Source: TM7 phylum sp. oral taxon 349 (GTDB lineage: Bacteria > Patescibacteriota > Saccharimonadia > Saccharimonadales > Saccharimonadaceae). Taken from it: a stretch of 64,000 nt of DNA. Position numbers and translations under genes: made by a program. The stretch's first letter is position 1, and the number at the start of each line of letters is the position of its first letter. Shown piece by piece: positions 45,039-52,826 of the stretch. The stretch lies in assembly GCA_018127705.1 (NCBI GenBank), contig CP072328.1, positions 434,001 through 498,000 of the forward strand, given 5' to 3'. A model generated the notes under the pieces. It was not told the DNA's origin and searched no databases. It saw nothing but the letters and a program-made list of their open reading frames with translations.

Positions 45039-45165
45039 CCCATAGTTTCATAGTTCCATAATCCCATATAATTCTTCCTCATAATTCTTACCATAATTCT
45101 CCTCTATATATTTATATATAAAAGAAGAGAAAAAAGAATAAAAGATAACAGAGGTAAAATAGATA

Positions 45166-45197
45166 AAAAATACCGGATATCGATATCCGGTATTTTT
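45166..45197. terminator. Palindromic bidirectional terminator
   Basis: AAAAATACCGGATATC and its exact mirror GATATCCGGTATTTTT form a 16-bp perfect palindrome with A and T tails. It closes the low-complexity tract. Confidence 0.75.
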
Positions 45198-45470
45198 AGG
45201 TTGAGAGAATAGCCAAAATTATTGGATGTTTATGGGTAAGAGTAAGGGCGATAGTGGTTCAAATTCAGTTAATATTATGATTATGGCGAGTTGCGATCAG
45301 GAGGGGCTATGGTGCGACCAAAAGGAAGTAAAATAAGCCAAAAGCACCGTTTGTAGCGTAATTTTCGTTCACGACCGAACAGATGATAGGGATGCTGTTC
45401 TTGAGGATATGTACGGCGCGATCAGTAAGTTGGCATTCTATTAGCTCTTTGCAATTGTCGCGCTTATGGC
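45198..45470. other. Intergenic stretch with a gene relic
   Basis: A short frame at about 45310 (MVRPKGSKISQKHRL then stop) is followed by out-of-frame matches to a small basic protein; it looks like the remains of a DNA-binding or antitoxin-like gene. No intact gene is seen. Confidence 0.35.
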
Positions 45471-45486
45471 TATACTAAGAGTAATT

Positions 45487-47130
45487 ATGGGTGAGTCGTC
45501 TCAGAATAATGATATTCTCTTGGAGGTAAATGTGCGTCGTGCTAGGATTTTGCGTTACGCTGGATTGTTTTTGCCGCTGTTATTGGTTGCATATAGCGTA
45601 TACTTACAATTAGTGCCGGGTGTGCGGCATTATCCACTAACGCCGCTAATCGTTGCAATTAACGCAGCATGGGTTATTTTAGCGTTCTATCATTTCTTTG
45701 CACCAATGAAAACGCGGCACGGCGCAATTGCGCGGATTGTACTATTTCATGTTATCGCGCTACTGTATATATTGTTTGTATCGGGCTTTGATATGCCGTT
45801 TATCTACGTGTGGTCAGTGTTATTTTTGGCGAGTGCTGTTCATGCCGGCACAGGTGGCGTGAAGCTTAGTTTGGCAACGCTATTTGTTGCAGCGAGCGCG
45901 AGTGTTATCATTTCGGCAGACGATTTAACGCGTGTGTTTCAGATTGGGCTGCATTTTGCCGGCACGCTGATAGTGGCATGTATTATGAATGCTATCGTTA
46001 CAGCACAGGCGATTGATCAGCGTGAGCTGCTGCGTTCTCAAACTGAGGAAAAACTGCAGCGTGACCGCGTACTGACGATTGTGAATAATTTGGCAGACGC
46101 GATTCTGAGCGTTGATAGTCGTGGTACAGTTCAGTTGTACAATGCGGCAGCGCTTGATCTGCTTGATACCAACTCTGAACTGACTGGAAAAAAAATTGAT
46201 GCCGTGCTCACTCTGAAAAATAACGAGAGTGAGACGGTTAAATTTTCACAGCTCTTGCATCGTATTCACAGCGTTCGCATGCGCGATGACCTTAGTGCTA
46301 AAATATCCGGAGAAGTTGTTCGTCTAAGTGTTGTTTATTCGCCGATTCGGAGCGCTAACAGTACGCACGCGAGCGGCAGGGACGGTTATATTATTATTCT
46401 ACGTGACATAACCAAGCAAAAGTCTCTTGAAGACGAGCGTGATGAATTCATCTCGGTTGTCAGTCACGAATTACGTACGCCGATCGCCATCGCCGAGGGC
46501 TCGCTCAGTAATGTCCAGCTTATGATGGAGCGCCCCGATATTCCGCAGTCTACATTGCACGAAGGAGTCAACGCAGCACACCAGCAAGTCGTATTTCTCG
46601 CGAAAATGGCAAATGACTTATCTACGCTGAGTCGCGCAGAACGTGGTATTGCTGACACGCCAGAATTAATTGACGTTGCTGAATTAATTAGCGAACTATA
46701 CGCCGAATACTCTCCTGAGGCCACCGAAAAATCACTCTATTTCGATTTAGACCTTGACCCGCAGCTTGGTGCCGTTAACGAGAGTCGCCTCTATTTGAAA
46801 GAGTTATTGCAAAATATTGTTACGAACGCTATTAAATATACCCAAACGGGCGGCGTTACTGTGTCGGTAAAACGTTCAGCGCCGCGATTGCTTACATTCA
46901 CTGTGAAAGACACTGGTATCGGCATCAGTCGCAGCGATCAGCAACATTTGTTCCAGAAGTTCTGGCGTAGCGAGGATTATCGCACGCGCGAGACGGGAGG
47001 TACGGGGTTAGGACTGTACGTCGCGCAAAAACTTGCAAAAAAATTAAACACGACGATTGAGCTAAAAAGCCGTTTGAATCACGGTTCAACCTTTAGTTTC
47101 AGTTTGCCGTCGGCGAAGCGTAGGAAGTAG
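45487..47130 (+). CDS. Membrane PAS-domain sensor histidine kinase
   Basis: A 547-residue sensor kinase. Six or so N-terminal membrane helices (about 20-180), then a PAS domain (about 200-310; VNNLADAILSVDSRGTVQLY), HisKA with the phosphoacceptor in FISVVSHELRTPIAIAEGS (His327), and the HATPase domain (NIVTNAIKYTQTGGVTVSV with the N box, VKDTGIGIS G1 and GGTGLGLYVAQKLA G2). No response regulator is adjacent, so it is an orphan. A TATACT box (45471-45476) within an upstream in-frame extension places the start at 45487, 10 nt after the box. Confidence 0.93.
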   Translation: MGESSQNNDILLEVNVRRARILRYAGLFLPLLLVAYSVYLQLVPGVRHYPLTPLIVAINAAWVILAFYHFFAPMKTRHGAIARIVLFHVIALLYILFVSGFDMPFIYVWSVLFLASAVHAGTGGVKLSLATLFVAASASVIISADDLTRVFQIGLHFAGTLIVACIMNAIVTAQAIDQRELLRSQTEEKLQRDRVLTIVNNLADAILSVDSRGTVQLYNAAALDLLDTNSELTGKKIDAVLTLKNNESETVKFSQLLHRIHSVRMRDDLSAKISGEVVRLSVVYSPIRSANSTHASGRDGYIIILRDITKQKSLEDERDEFISVVSHELRTPIAIAEGSLSNVQLMMERPDIPQSTLHEGVNAAHQQVVFLAKMANDLSTLSRAERGIADTPELIDVAELISELYAEYSPEATEKSLYFDLDLDPQLGAVNESRLYLKELLQNIVTNAIKYTQTGGVTVSVKRSAPRLLTFTVKDTGIGISRSDQQHLFQKFWRSEDYRTRETGGTGLGLYVAQKLAKKLNTTIELKSRLNHGSTFSFSLPSAKRRK

Positions 47131-47174
47131 CATCGCTTGCAATTTTGACATGTACAGCGTACAATAAACTTGAC

Positions 47175-47194
47175 AGTCTGGTTCATACCAGACT
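47175..47194 (+). promoter_or_regulatory. Leader hairpin before secE
   Basis: AGTCTGG (47175-47181) and CCAGACT (47188-47194) form a perfect 7-bp stem with TTCATA in the loop, between a TACAAT box (about 47159) and the secE ribosome site. It could be a regulatory leader or an attenuator stub. Confidence 0.45.
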
Positions 47195-47216
47195 TATTTA
47201 ATTGGGAGAAATCACC

Positions 47217-47666
47217 GTGGCAGCATCAACAAAATCAACGAAAGGTAAAAAAAATAAGCCAACTATAACGCGTATTAAGGCGAACGATCGCAATGCGCCG
47301 AAACGCACAGTTGCAGCAAAAGTTAAGCAGAGTGCAGCAGCGGACGTGACAACAAAATCCACGCCGAGCGCGAAAGATAAGCCCGTCTCTAAAGCCAAAA
47401 AGCTCTTAGACAGTGCCCGAAGAAAGCCCAAGAGCGCAGAGAACGGTGAAAAGTCTACAAGTTCGCGCCGCAGCCCGTTGCGTGCTATCCGCGGTTATTT
47501 CGTTGGTGCATGGCAAGAGCTCAAGCAAGTTCGCTGGCCCGATCGTCGTAGTACCTGGGCGATGACAGGCGCACTTATTGCGTTTACTGTTGTGTTCGTT
47601 GTCGTCATTCTATTGATCGACTACGGGTTTTCGTGGCTATTTAAACTGATTATCGGTACAAAGTAG
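47217..47666 (+). CDS. secE: Protein translocase subunit SecE, long basic N-terminus
   Basis: A 149-residue SecE. The last about 60 residues are the family core (GAWQELKQVRWPDRRSTWAM, one membrane helix). The preceding about 85 residues are a Lys/Ala/Ser/Thr-rich extension, unusual in length for SecE. The start is GTG at 47217, behind the ribosome site GGGAGAAA; a TTG 15 nt upstream is less likely. It is followed by nusG 21 bp downstream, the conserved secE-nusG pair. Confidence 0.92.
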   Translation: MAASTKSTKGKKNKPTITRIKANDRNAPKRTVAAKVKQSAAADVTTKSTPSAKDKPVSKAKKLLDSARRKPKSAENGEKSTSSRRSPLRAIRGYFVGAWQELKQVRWPDRRSTWAMTGALIAFTVVFVVVILLIDYGFSWLFKLIIGTK

Positions 47667-47687
47667 GAAGGAAAGGAATCAATTAGT

Positions 47688-48233
47688 ATGGTAAAAAATC
47701 GTTATGACAGCGCACGACAGTGGTATGCAATTCACACGTACTCAGGCTATGAGGAGAAGGTTGCGGATAGCATTAAGCAGCGTGCGCAAACTATTGACAT
47801 GGCAGACAAGATCTTTGACGCGATGGTGCCGAAAGAAAAACAGATTCAAATCAAAAACGGTAAGCGAAGGATTGTTGATGCAAAGATCTTCCAGGGCTAT
47901 GTACTCGTTGAGATGAAGTTGACCGACGAAACGTGGTATATCGTACGTAATACACCAGGTGTGACGGGGTTCGTGGGTAGCGGCACGTCGCCGACACCTG
48001 TATCCGACGCGGAAATGAATAAGATTAAAAAGCGTATGGGTGTAGAAGATCCAAAACATCAAATTGATTTTTCAGAGGGTGAGGTCGTTAATATCATTGA
48101 CGGACCATTCAAAGGCTTTGAGGGCGCAGTAAGTGAAATTGACACTGCCAAAGGTAAACTCAAGGTTATGGTTAGTATGTTTGGGCGTGACACGCCAGTA
48201 GAGCTGGATGCGCTACAGGTGAAGAAGGTGTAA
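47688..48233 (+). CDS. nusG: Transcription termination/antitermination factor NusG
   Basis: A 181-residue NusG. The NGN domain (WYAIHTYSGYEEKVADSI; VEMKLTDETWYIVRNTPGV) and the C-terminal KOW domain (VVNIIDGPFKGFEGAVSEID) are complete. It links RNA polymerase to ribosomes or Rho. Ribosome site GAAGGAAAGG. In most bacteria rplK follows directly; here an insertion sequence interrupts the order (48277-49154). Confidence 0.98.
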   Translation: MVKNRYDSARQWYAIHTYSGYEEKVADSIKQRAQTIDMADKIFDAMVPKEKQIQIKNGKRRIVDAKIFQGYVLVEMKLTDETWYIVRNTPGVTGFVGSGTSPTPVSDAEMNKIKKRMGVEDPKHQIDFSEGEVVNIIDGPFKGFEGAVSEIDTAKGKLKVMVSMFGRDTPVELDALQVKKV

Positions 48234-49078
48234 TATCTTAAGCGTACTGTATGTGTGTGAAGACAATAGAACAGGTGGTTCACCGCACCAACCCCGAACA
48301 GCCCGGCAGTAGCTCGTAGATAGCTATCTACAGTATAGAACATTTCAGGGTTGTTTTGGCGCTGTTCCCATTCTTTTAGGATGTCGGGGAGGTCGGCTAG
48401 GGTTAATCTGCCGTACAGTCTTCTAAGAGATCGTTTGAGCACTCCCCAGAAGTTCTCAATCATGTTGGTGGGTTCAAAGTGACCAAAATTATGGTTGCAG
48501 CGTTCATGGGTGTAGCCATAGAATTCTAGATCAGAATAACCAGCATGGGCATCGGTTGTAATGTGCGACCCTCTTCTGACCGTATTAGACAAGAACAGTT
48601 CTAGCGTGTCTTGAGCACGATCTGGGATAACCTGCAGGCGTACTCGCCTGGTGTCTCTTTCAATTGCACCGACAACAATAGCTTGCGATCCAAAGCGCTG
48701 TTTACCGAAGAAGCTTTCGTCAACTTCAACAATGCCAGATAGCTTGAGAGAGCTGCTCGGCATATGTTCTCTAAATCTCCTAAACCAGCGCCGTACTGTC
48801 GGGTAGCTTCTGCCAGTGGTGTCAACTGTCGTGCCAACACTCTTTTGCTGCTGCCAACACCAGATGAGCAGCCAGATGCTGCGAAAGCTTAAATTGCTCT
48901 GTTTTAGCCAGCAAGCAGCCTTGACTGACCACTTCTTACGACAGACTCTACACCAAGCATAGTTAGAGCGATACAGCAGCCTATGCGCACAAGCCGGACA
49001 GCCTGACACGCCGTAGATAGCCTTAAATATTTGTTTGTGACACTGCCGCTCTGTCGGCAGATTTGCTAAACTGTTCAT
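48059..49078 (-). CDS. IS1595-family transposase, stop codon in flanking DNA
   Basis: An open frame of 339 codons from ATG at 49078. Residues 1-267 lie inside the element and show a zinc ribbon (CPAC ... CRVC), LIWCWQQQKSVGTTV, VDESFFGKQRFGSQAIVVGA (DDE start), DAHAGYSDLEFYGYTHERCN and HNFGHFEPTNMIENFWGVLK. The frame then runs through the left inverted repeat and 73 codons of antisense nusG sequence before its stop. The related copy at 37 kb has its stop in the inverted repeat. The element may therefore make a transposase with a foreign tail; activity is uncertain. Confidence 0.8.
   Translation of the reverse strand: MNSLANLPTERQCHKQIFKAIYGVSGCPACAHRLLYRSNYAWCRVCRKKWSVKAACWLKQSNLSFRSIWLLIWCWQQQKSVGTTVDTTGRSYPTVRRWFRRFREHMPSSSLKLSGIVEVDESFFGKQRFGSQAIVVGAIERDTRRVRLQVIPDRAQDTLELFLSNTVRRGSHITTDAHAGYSDLEFYGYTHERCNHNFGHFEPTNMIENFWGVLKRSLRRLYGRLTLADLPDILKEWEQRQNNPEMFYTVDSYLRATAGLFGVGAVNHLFYCLHTHTVRLRYYTFFTCSASSSTGVSRPNILTITLSLPLAVSISLTAPSKPLNGPSMILTTSPSEKSI
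48269..48276. repeat. Left target duplication of the IS1595 element
   Basis: GAACAGGT, repeated exactly at 49155-49162. Confidence 0.92.
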
Positions 49079-49154
49079 TAGAACAACCCCTTTCGTAGAA
49101 TTAGCTTTTACACTATCTATTTTAGCGGGTTGTTCTTTGTTGGTTTAGTGAACC
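48277..49154 (-). mobile_element. IS1595-family insertion sequence between nusG and rplK
   Basis: An 878-bp element with ends GGTTCACCGCACCAACC (from 48277) and the complement of GGTTTAGTGAACC (to 49154), partial inverted repeats of the IS1595 GGTTCAC type. Perfect 8-bp target duplication GAACAGGT on both sides. It carries one complete-looking transposase gene. Confidence 0.95.
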
Positions 49155-49162
49155 GAACAGGT
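49155..49162. repeat. Right target duplication of the IS1595 element
   Basis: GAACAGGT, identical to 48269-48276. Confidence 0.92.
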
Positions 49163-49259
49163 TACGTTTGCAGAATTATGATAAATAACATATAATTAGC
49201 CTGTTACGCACTTATAATCATTACTTATTACAAATTGCACAAGAAGAGGAAATAATATT

Positions 49260-49685
49260 ATGGCAAAGCAAGTTATAGGCAATTTAAAACTCCGTATTCC
49301 GGCTGGTCGTGCAACTGCTGGTCCGCCGGTTGGCAGTACGCTCGGTCAATGGGGTCTGAATATGATGGATTTTATCAATCCATTCAATGAAGCAACCAAA
49401 AAGGATATGGGCAAAGATGTTATTGTGCATATTCAAGTATACGAAGATCGTACATTTACATGGAAATCGCTTGGGCAGCCAGTTGATGATATGATCCGCG
49501 AAAAAATCGGCATCAAAAAAGGTAGCGGTAAACCGCACGCCGAAAAAGTTGGCAAGATTACACGCGCACAGCTAGAAGAAATTGCTGAAGCGAAGAAGGA
49601 TCAGCTCAACGCGATTGATTTAAACGGTGCGGTAAAAGTTATTGCTGGTACTGCCCGTAGCATGGGCGTAGAAGTTGTCGACTAG
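49260..49685 (+). CDS. rplK: 50S ribosomal protein uL11
   Basis: A 141-residue uL11 with LRIPAGRATAGPPVGSTLGQ and the C-terminal RNA-binding domain ending GTARSMGVEVVD. It forms the base of the GTPase stalk. Ribosome site AAGAGGA. The usual next gene rplA is 3.1 kb away (52827), and rplJ-rplL at 59.6 kb, so the L11-L1-L10-L7/L12 block is dispersed. A terminator follows. Confidence 0.98.
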   Translation: MAKQVIGNLKLRIPAGRATAGPPVGSTLGQWGLNMMDFINPFNEATKKDMGKDVIVHIQVYEDRTFTWKSLGQPVDDMIREKIGIKKGSGKPHAEKVGKITRAQLEEIAEAKKDQLNAIDLNGAVKVIAGTARSMGVEVVD

Positions 49686-49705
49686 ATCTAGACGGTGGTA
49701 GTGAG

Positions 49706-49738
49706 AGCGCTTTGGCCTTTGGCTGAAGTGCTTTTTAT
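49706..49738 (+). terminator. Terminator after rplK
   Basis: AGCGCTT (49706-49712) and AAGTGCT (49726-49732, one G-U) with TTTTATTA. Confidence 0.7.
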
Positions 49739-49842
49739 TATCTGCGAGGACACAGTAAGTTGCCGAATACGAATGTTTTATTGAAGGAAGCTCTCTCATA
49801 CTTCACGTTATGCAGGAAAATATGAATGATATAATGAAACAT

Positions 49843-50721
49843 ATGCAGATAAAAAAGAGGTTGTCTCAGGCGATCGGACGACATTTTGTTTGCATGAGCA
49901 TTATCGTGTTTGCGATCGCTAGTGCGAGTGGATTTGTTGGATCGGCGATGTACTCTGCGCATAGATTAACGAATGAGATCCGGGCACGTACTATCGTTGC
50001 TAACGAGGCGTATCAACGCGTGCAGCGCGTCAAGCAGGCGCGTCAAGCTAAGCTTGCGCACATTCGTAATGCCGAAGCCGAGGCAAAGAGACGTCCACGT
50101 GCTGACATCGTGCATTACAGTGACACATGCACGCCTGTTGTTGACCCTGCATCTATCACTGTTATTGTCAGCAAAACGCGTTGTTTTAACCCGAAAAAAT
50201 GGCAGCCAAACGATCTCGTTAGCATTGGTGATAACGAATATTTGCGTGCCGAAGCCGCTGCACATTATACCAATATGAAGCAGGCTATTACAGCTGCTGG
50301 CATGTCATTTTCTCCGAGCAGTGCCTATCGCTCATATGACGACCAGGTTGCAGTCTATGATTACTGGGTTACTGTTAACAAAAATACCGATGCTGCCGAT
50401 CTAGTGAGTGCTAGGCCAGGATATAGCGAGCACCAAACTGGCTTAGCGGTTGATGTAAAGCTTGGTTCATGTGCACTTGAGTGTTTTGCAACAACACCTA
50501 CATATGCTTGGTTGCGTGAACATGGCGCAGAATACGGATTCATTCAGCGCTACCCTGAAAAACTTGCGAGTATCACTGGGTACGAAACTGAGGTGTGGCA
50601 CTGGCGTTATGTCGGTGTTGAGATAGCACAGGCAATGAGACGACTCGGGATTGAAACGCTTGAGCTATATATGCAGTTTATGGATTCAGAGCGTAAGTAC
50701 GGGAATTCTGAGAATCGCTGA
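49843..50721 (+). CDS. VanY-family D,D-carboxypeptidase, membrane-anchored
   Basis: A 292-residue M15B peptidase that trims D-Ala from peptidoglycan stems. One N-terminal membrane anchor (about 17-40), then a coiled Arg/Ala/Lys stretch, then the catalytic domain with FSPSSAYRSYDDQVAVYDYW, GYSEHQTGLAVDVKL (HxxGxAxD zinc ligands) and EVWHWRYVGVE (last ligands). TATAAT (49830-49835) lies 7 nt before this ATG, so longer in-frame starts at 49810-49837 are rejected. It may act on the cell's own wall or on the host wall. Confidence 0.92.
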   Translation: MQIKKRLSQAIGRHFVCMSIIVFAIASASGFVGSAMYSAHRLTNEIRARTIVANEAYQRVQRVKQARQAKLAHIRNAEAEAKRRPRADIVHYSDTCTPVVDPASITVIVSKTRCFNPKKWQPNDLVSIGDNEYLRAEAAAHYTNMKQAITAAGMSFSPSSAYRSYDDQVAVYDYWVTVNKNTDAADLVSARPGYSEHQTGLAVDVKLGSCALECFATTPTYAWLREHGAEYGFIQRYPEKLASITGYETEVWHWRYVGVEIAQAMRRLGIETLELYMQFMDSERKYGNSENR

Positions 50722-50736
50722 TATAATAAGAACTGT

Positions 50737-50813
50737 CGGGATGTGGCGCAGTTTGGTAGCGCACACGGCTGGGGGCCGTGGGGTCGCAAGTTCGAGTCTT
50801 GTCATCCCGACCA
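50737..50813 (+). tRNA. tRNA-Pro (GGG)
   Basis: A 77-nt cloverleaf: acceptor CGGGATG / CATCCCG, anticodon stem CACGG / CCGTG around CTGGGGG (anticodon GGG), T arm GCAAG-TTCGAGT-CTTGT. CCA is encoded. A TATAAT box (50722-50727) overlaps the preceding stop codon and fits as promoter. Confidence 0.95.
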
Positions 50814-50940
50814 GTCTTTTGACAGAGAGTCATTTTGTTTTAATAGTTTGATAAGTTTAGCTGCAAAAAGACTCCAAAGACACCTATTCATTAGCCACCA
50901 TGATGAGGCGATGTGAGTCTAAATAGGCATTCCAAATTAC

Positions 50941-51018
50941 CGTGTGGGTAAAAAAGAGCATCGGTTTCAGTAATATCTGTTTTCGATGTTCTCACTTTTT
51001 ATTCTATGTACCCACACG
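50941..51018. other. Structured intergenic element
   Basis: CGTGTGGGTA (50941-50950) and TACCCACACG (51009-51018) are perfect 10-bp inverted arms; a second nested pair GAGCATCG (50956-50963) / CGATGTTC (50984-50991) lies inside. The whole 78-nt unit could fold as one RNA with an internal loop. It lies in a 344-bp region between tRNA-Pro and the next small gene, with nothing else recognised. Confidence 0.5.
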
Positions 51019-51157
51019 ATAGTTTACAATGCCTCTAATATTAGCCACGATGCGCTCTGCTGGCGTTATGCTCGCTGCGCTGGCTGGATTAACATTGAAT
51101 ATCGTTAATCCTTCTTGAGCTATTAATTGCGCATGGTGTATGATATAATATATACAT

Positions 51158-51379
51158 ATGGAGCATGAGCCTAGAAGAGATAACGAACCAAGTGAAGGAA
51201 GATTTAAAGTGTCAGAATCTGATGTCATTGAGTACGCCAAGAAGAGGTATGGAATAAAGATGAATCGACACCCTGACGATTTTACTATGGAAGAAATCGC
51301 TGAACTACGCGGTGATGAGTTGGCAGAATACATACGGCTTAAGCAGGTCATAGGAATTTATCGAGCAATAATTTGGTAA
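51158..51379 (+). CDS. Small acidic hypothetical protein
   Basis: A 73-residue protein, charged and probably helical (RRDNEPSEGRFKVSESDVIE; ELRGDELAEYIRLKQVIG). No family recognised. A TATAAT box (51144-51149) lies 8 nt before the ATG, the same spacing as the leaderless genes, which supports expression. Confidence 0.5.
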   Translation: MEHEPRRDNEPSEGRFKVSESDVIEYAKKRYGIKMNRHPDDFTMEEIAELRGDELAEYIRLKQVIGIYRAIIW

Positions 51380-51716
51380 TCCATCAACTTAAAAAAGGTA
51401 AATCCCGGATAATCCAACATATCTTAAAGCAGATAAAGACGGCTGGCTCTCGTTATTGGTGAGTCAAAACTTATTCTGTTTTTTTGCTATCATCTGTAGA
51501 AAAGATAAGTAGCTATATATCAACAGCTGATGAATAATTGGCAAGTTAGAAACTTGGTAGGTTATTCTCTATAATGAAACGAAAATAGTCCATAAAATAG
51601 ATAGTGAATATCTCCACATGGTTGGTACGGTCTTTGGGCTTAGCGAAGAAGGTTGCTATGCAAAGCTCTTTAATGTCGCTATCGACTACGTGTATGATAA
51701 TTATTAAGTCTGACTA
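51380..51716. other. Intergenic stretch without a recognisable gene
   Basis: AT-rich sequence. A 30-codon frame at about 51617 (MVGTVFGLSEEGCYAKLFN...) looks like a gene fragment; no intact gene or RNA is recognised. Confidence 0.35.
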
Positions 51717-51753
51717 GGAAATGTGCTTTCTCGTGGACAAGAAGCACATTTCC
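51717..51753. terminator. 12-bp perfect hairpin between convergent units
   Basis: GGAAATGTGCTT (51717-51728) and AAGCACATTTCC (51742-51753) around a 13-nt loop, just downstream of the CHAP gene stop codon. T tracts are weak on both sides. Confidence 0.6.
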
Positions 51754-51772
51754 CTTTCTCACTCGCGGTCGT

Positions 51773-52528
51773 TTAGTAGATAAACTGTCCGAATGTCCCA
51801 GACCGCACCGTACGCTTATTATAATTACCGGCTTTGTAATTCCAGCCCATCTCAGACACGGTATATGAACCGTCAGCATTAACGCTTTCGACATAGGCGA
51901 CGTGTCCATTTGTGACGGCGACCGCGCCGGCTTGTGGTGTTGTGCCGGTAGATTTGCCGGCACGCTGTGCGGCGTTGATCCAGTTATAGCCAGCGTTGCC
52001 GTACACCGCAACATCAGGGCGGCGGCTATGTACGTAGTCGGTGCACCACATGCCGTTGCCAATGTAGTAACTGCTTGAGCTGACTGGTTTGCTCGTATAT
52101 TGGTGTGTCGTATATGTATTACGCCGAGCGACAGGTACAGGCGCTGCTTGCGTGCGGGCGGATCGCTGGGCGGCAAGCGCGGCACTTGTACGGTCAGTGA
52201 GCTGCTCGTCGGCGGCTGGCACGCGGATTTTATCGCCCGGATTGATCGTATCTGGGTTGGTGATTGATTCATTCGCATCAAATAGACGCGTCCATGTCGT
52301 ACCGTTTGCCTCGGCAATCAAGCTCAGCGAGTCGCCCTCCGCCACTGTTACGATGACATCTTTTTTATCGTTTTTTGGCTCTTTGTCTTTTTTGTCAGAT
52401 TCTTGTTTACTATCGGTTGACGTTTTGCCGTCCGATGTAGTTAGTGCAGATTCGGCAAACGCCGGAGCACTCCAGAGCGCTGCGACAATGGCAACTGCCA
52501 ACACCGCTAATGCTTTGTTGAAACGCAT
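51773..52528 (-). CDS. Secreted LysM-CHAP peptidoglycan hydrolase
   Basis: A 251-residue exported protein. Signal peptide 1-25 (cleavage after AFA). A Lys/Asp/Ser-rich linker, a LysM domain (about 57-103; VTVAEGDSLSLIAEANGTTW, NPDTINPGDKIRVP) and a C-terminal CHAP domain (GNGMWCTDYVHSRRPDV with the catalytic Cys; TNGHVAYVESVNADGSYTV with the His). CHAP enzymes cut peptidoglycan peptides or bridges. The start at 52528 has a ribosome site AAGGAGGAAACC; an upstream ATG at 52582 is rejected. It may remodel the cell's own wall or act in host interaction. Confidence 0.92.
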   Translation of the reverse strand: MRFNKALAVLAVAIVAALWSAPAFAESALTTSDGKTSTDSKQESDKKDKEPKNDKKDVIVTVAEGDSLSLIAEANGTTWTRLFDANESITNPDTINPGDKIRVPAADEQLTDRTSAALAAQRSARTQAAPVPVARRNTYTTHQYTSKPVSSSSYYIGNGMWCTDYVHSRRPDVAVYGNAGYNWINAAQRAGKSTGTTPQAGAVAVTNGHVAYVESVNADGSYTVSEMGWNYKAGNYNKRTVRSGTFGQFIY

Positions 52529-52545
52529 GGTTTCCTCCTTATACC

Positions 52546-52592
52546 CCCACGGCAAAAGGTAATAAATTTTGTAAATTATCAAACCGTGGTAT
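52546..52592 (-). promoter_or_regulatory. Leader hairpin before the CHAP gene
   Basis: In the minus-strand transcript ACCACGG pairs with CCGTGGGGGT across an AT-rich loop, ending just before the ribosome site. It could hide or insulate that site. It does not match a riboswitch class I can recognise. Confidence 0.4.
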
Positions 52593-52826
52593 GTAATGCT
52601 TACGCTTATATGTCAATAGTAAAGTGTAAACATGCAAGGCCGATACTAGCACGCCAAGAATACGCTGTCAACGATTTTTTGCGTAATATTGCAAAAGAAC
52701 AGATACAAAATATCTAGACTTTTCGTGCGCTTTTTGGTACAATCAAAGGTGTAATAATTCAATAGATTGGGAGATTAGTCAAGATAATGACTCGTCGTTT
52801 GCACCACAGAAAGGAATCACTAAACT

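Larger units (their letters stand above)
43890..45110. repeat. G-depleted low-complexity tract
   Basis: About 1.2 kb in which the plus strand is almost free of G. It starts with variable CCATTCATTC-, CTTACTAAC- and CTTAATTTA-like short repeats (about 43960-44240), continues with a long 10-bp array (44301-44877), then a TCCTAACTCC-like stretch, an 8-bp array (44967-45038) and ends at a pyrimidine-to-purine switch (about 45110). No coding signal of the usual kind is present. Confidence 0.85.

Noticed and set aside
51004-51351. Minus-strand 115-codon frame over the structured element
   Set aside because: Most of it is antisense to a better-supported gene, and its start region is low complexity.
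52546-52680. c-di-AMP (ydaO-type) riboswitch before the LysM-CHAP gene
   Set aside because: Such riboswitches often precede wall hydrolases, but the conserved core sequence is not present; only a simple hairpin is seen.
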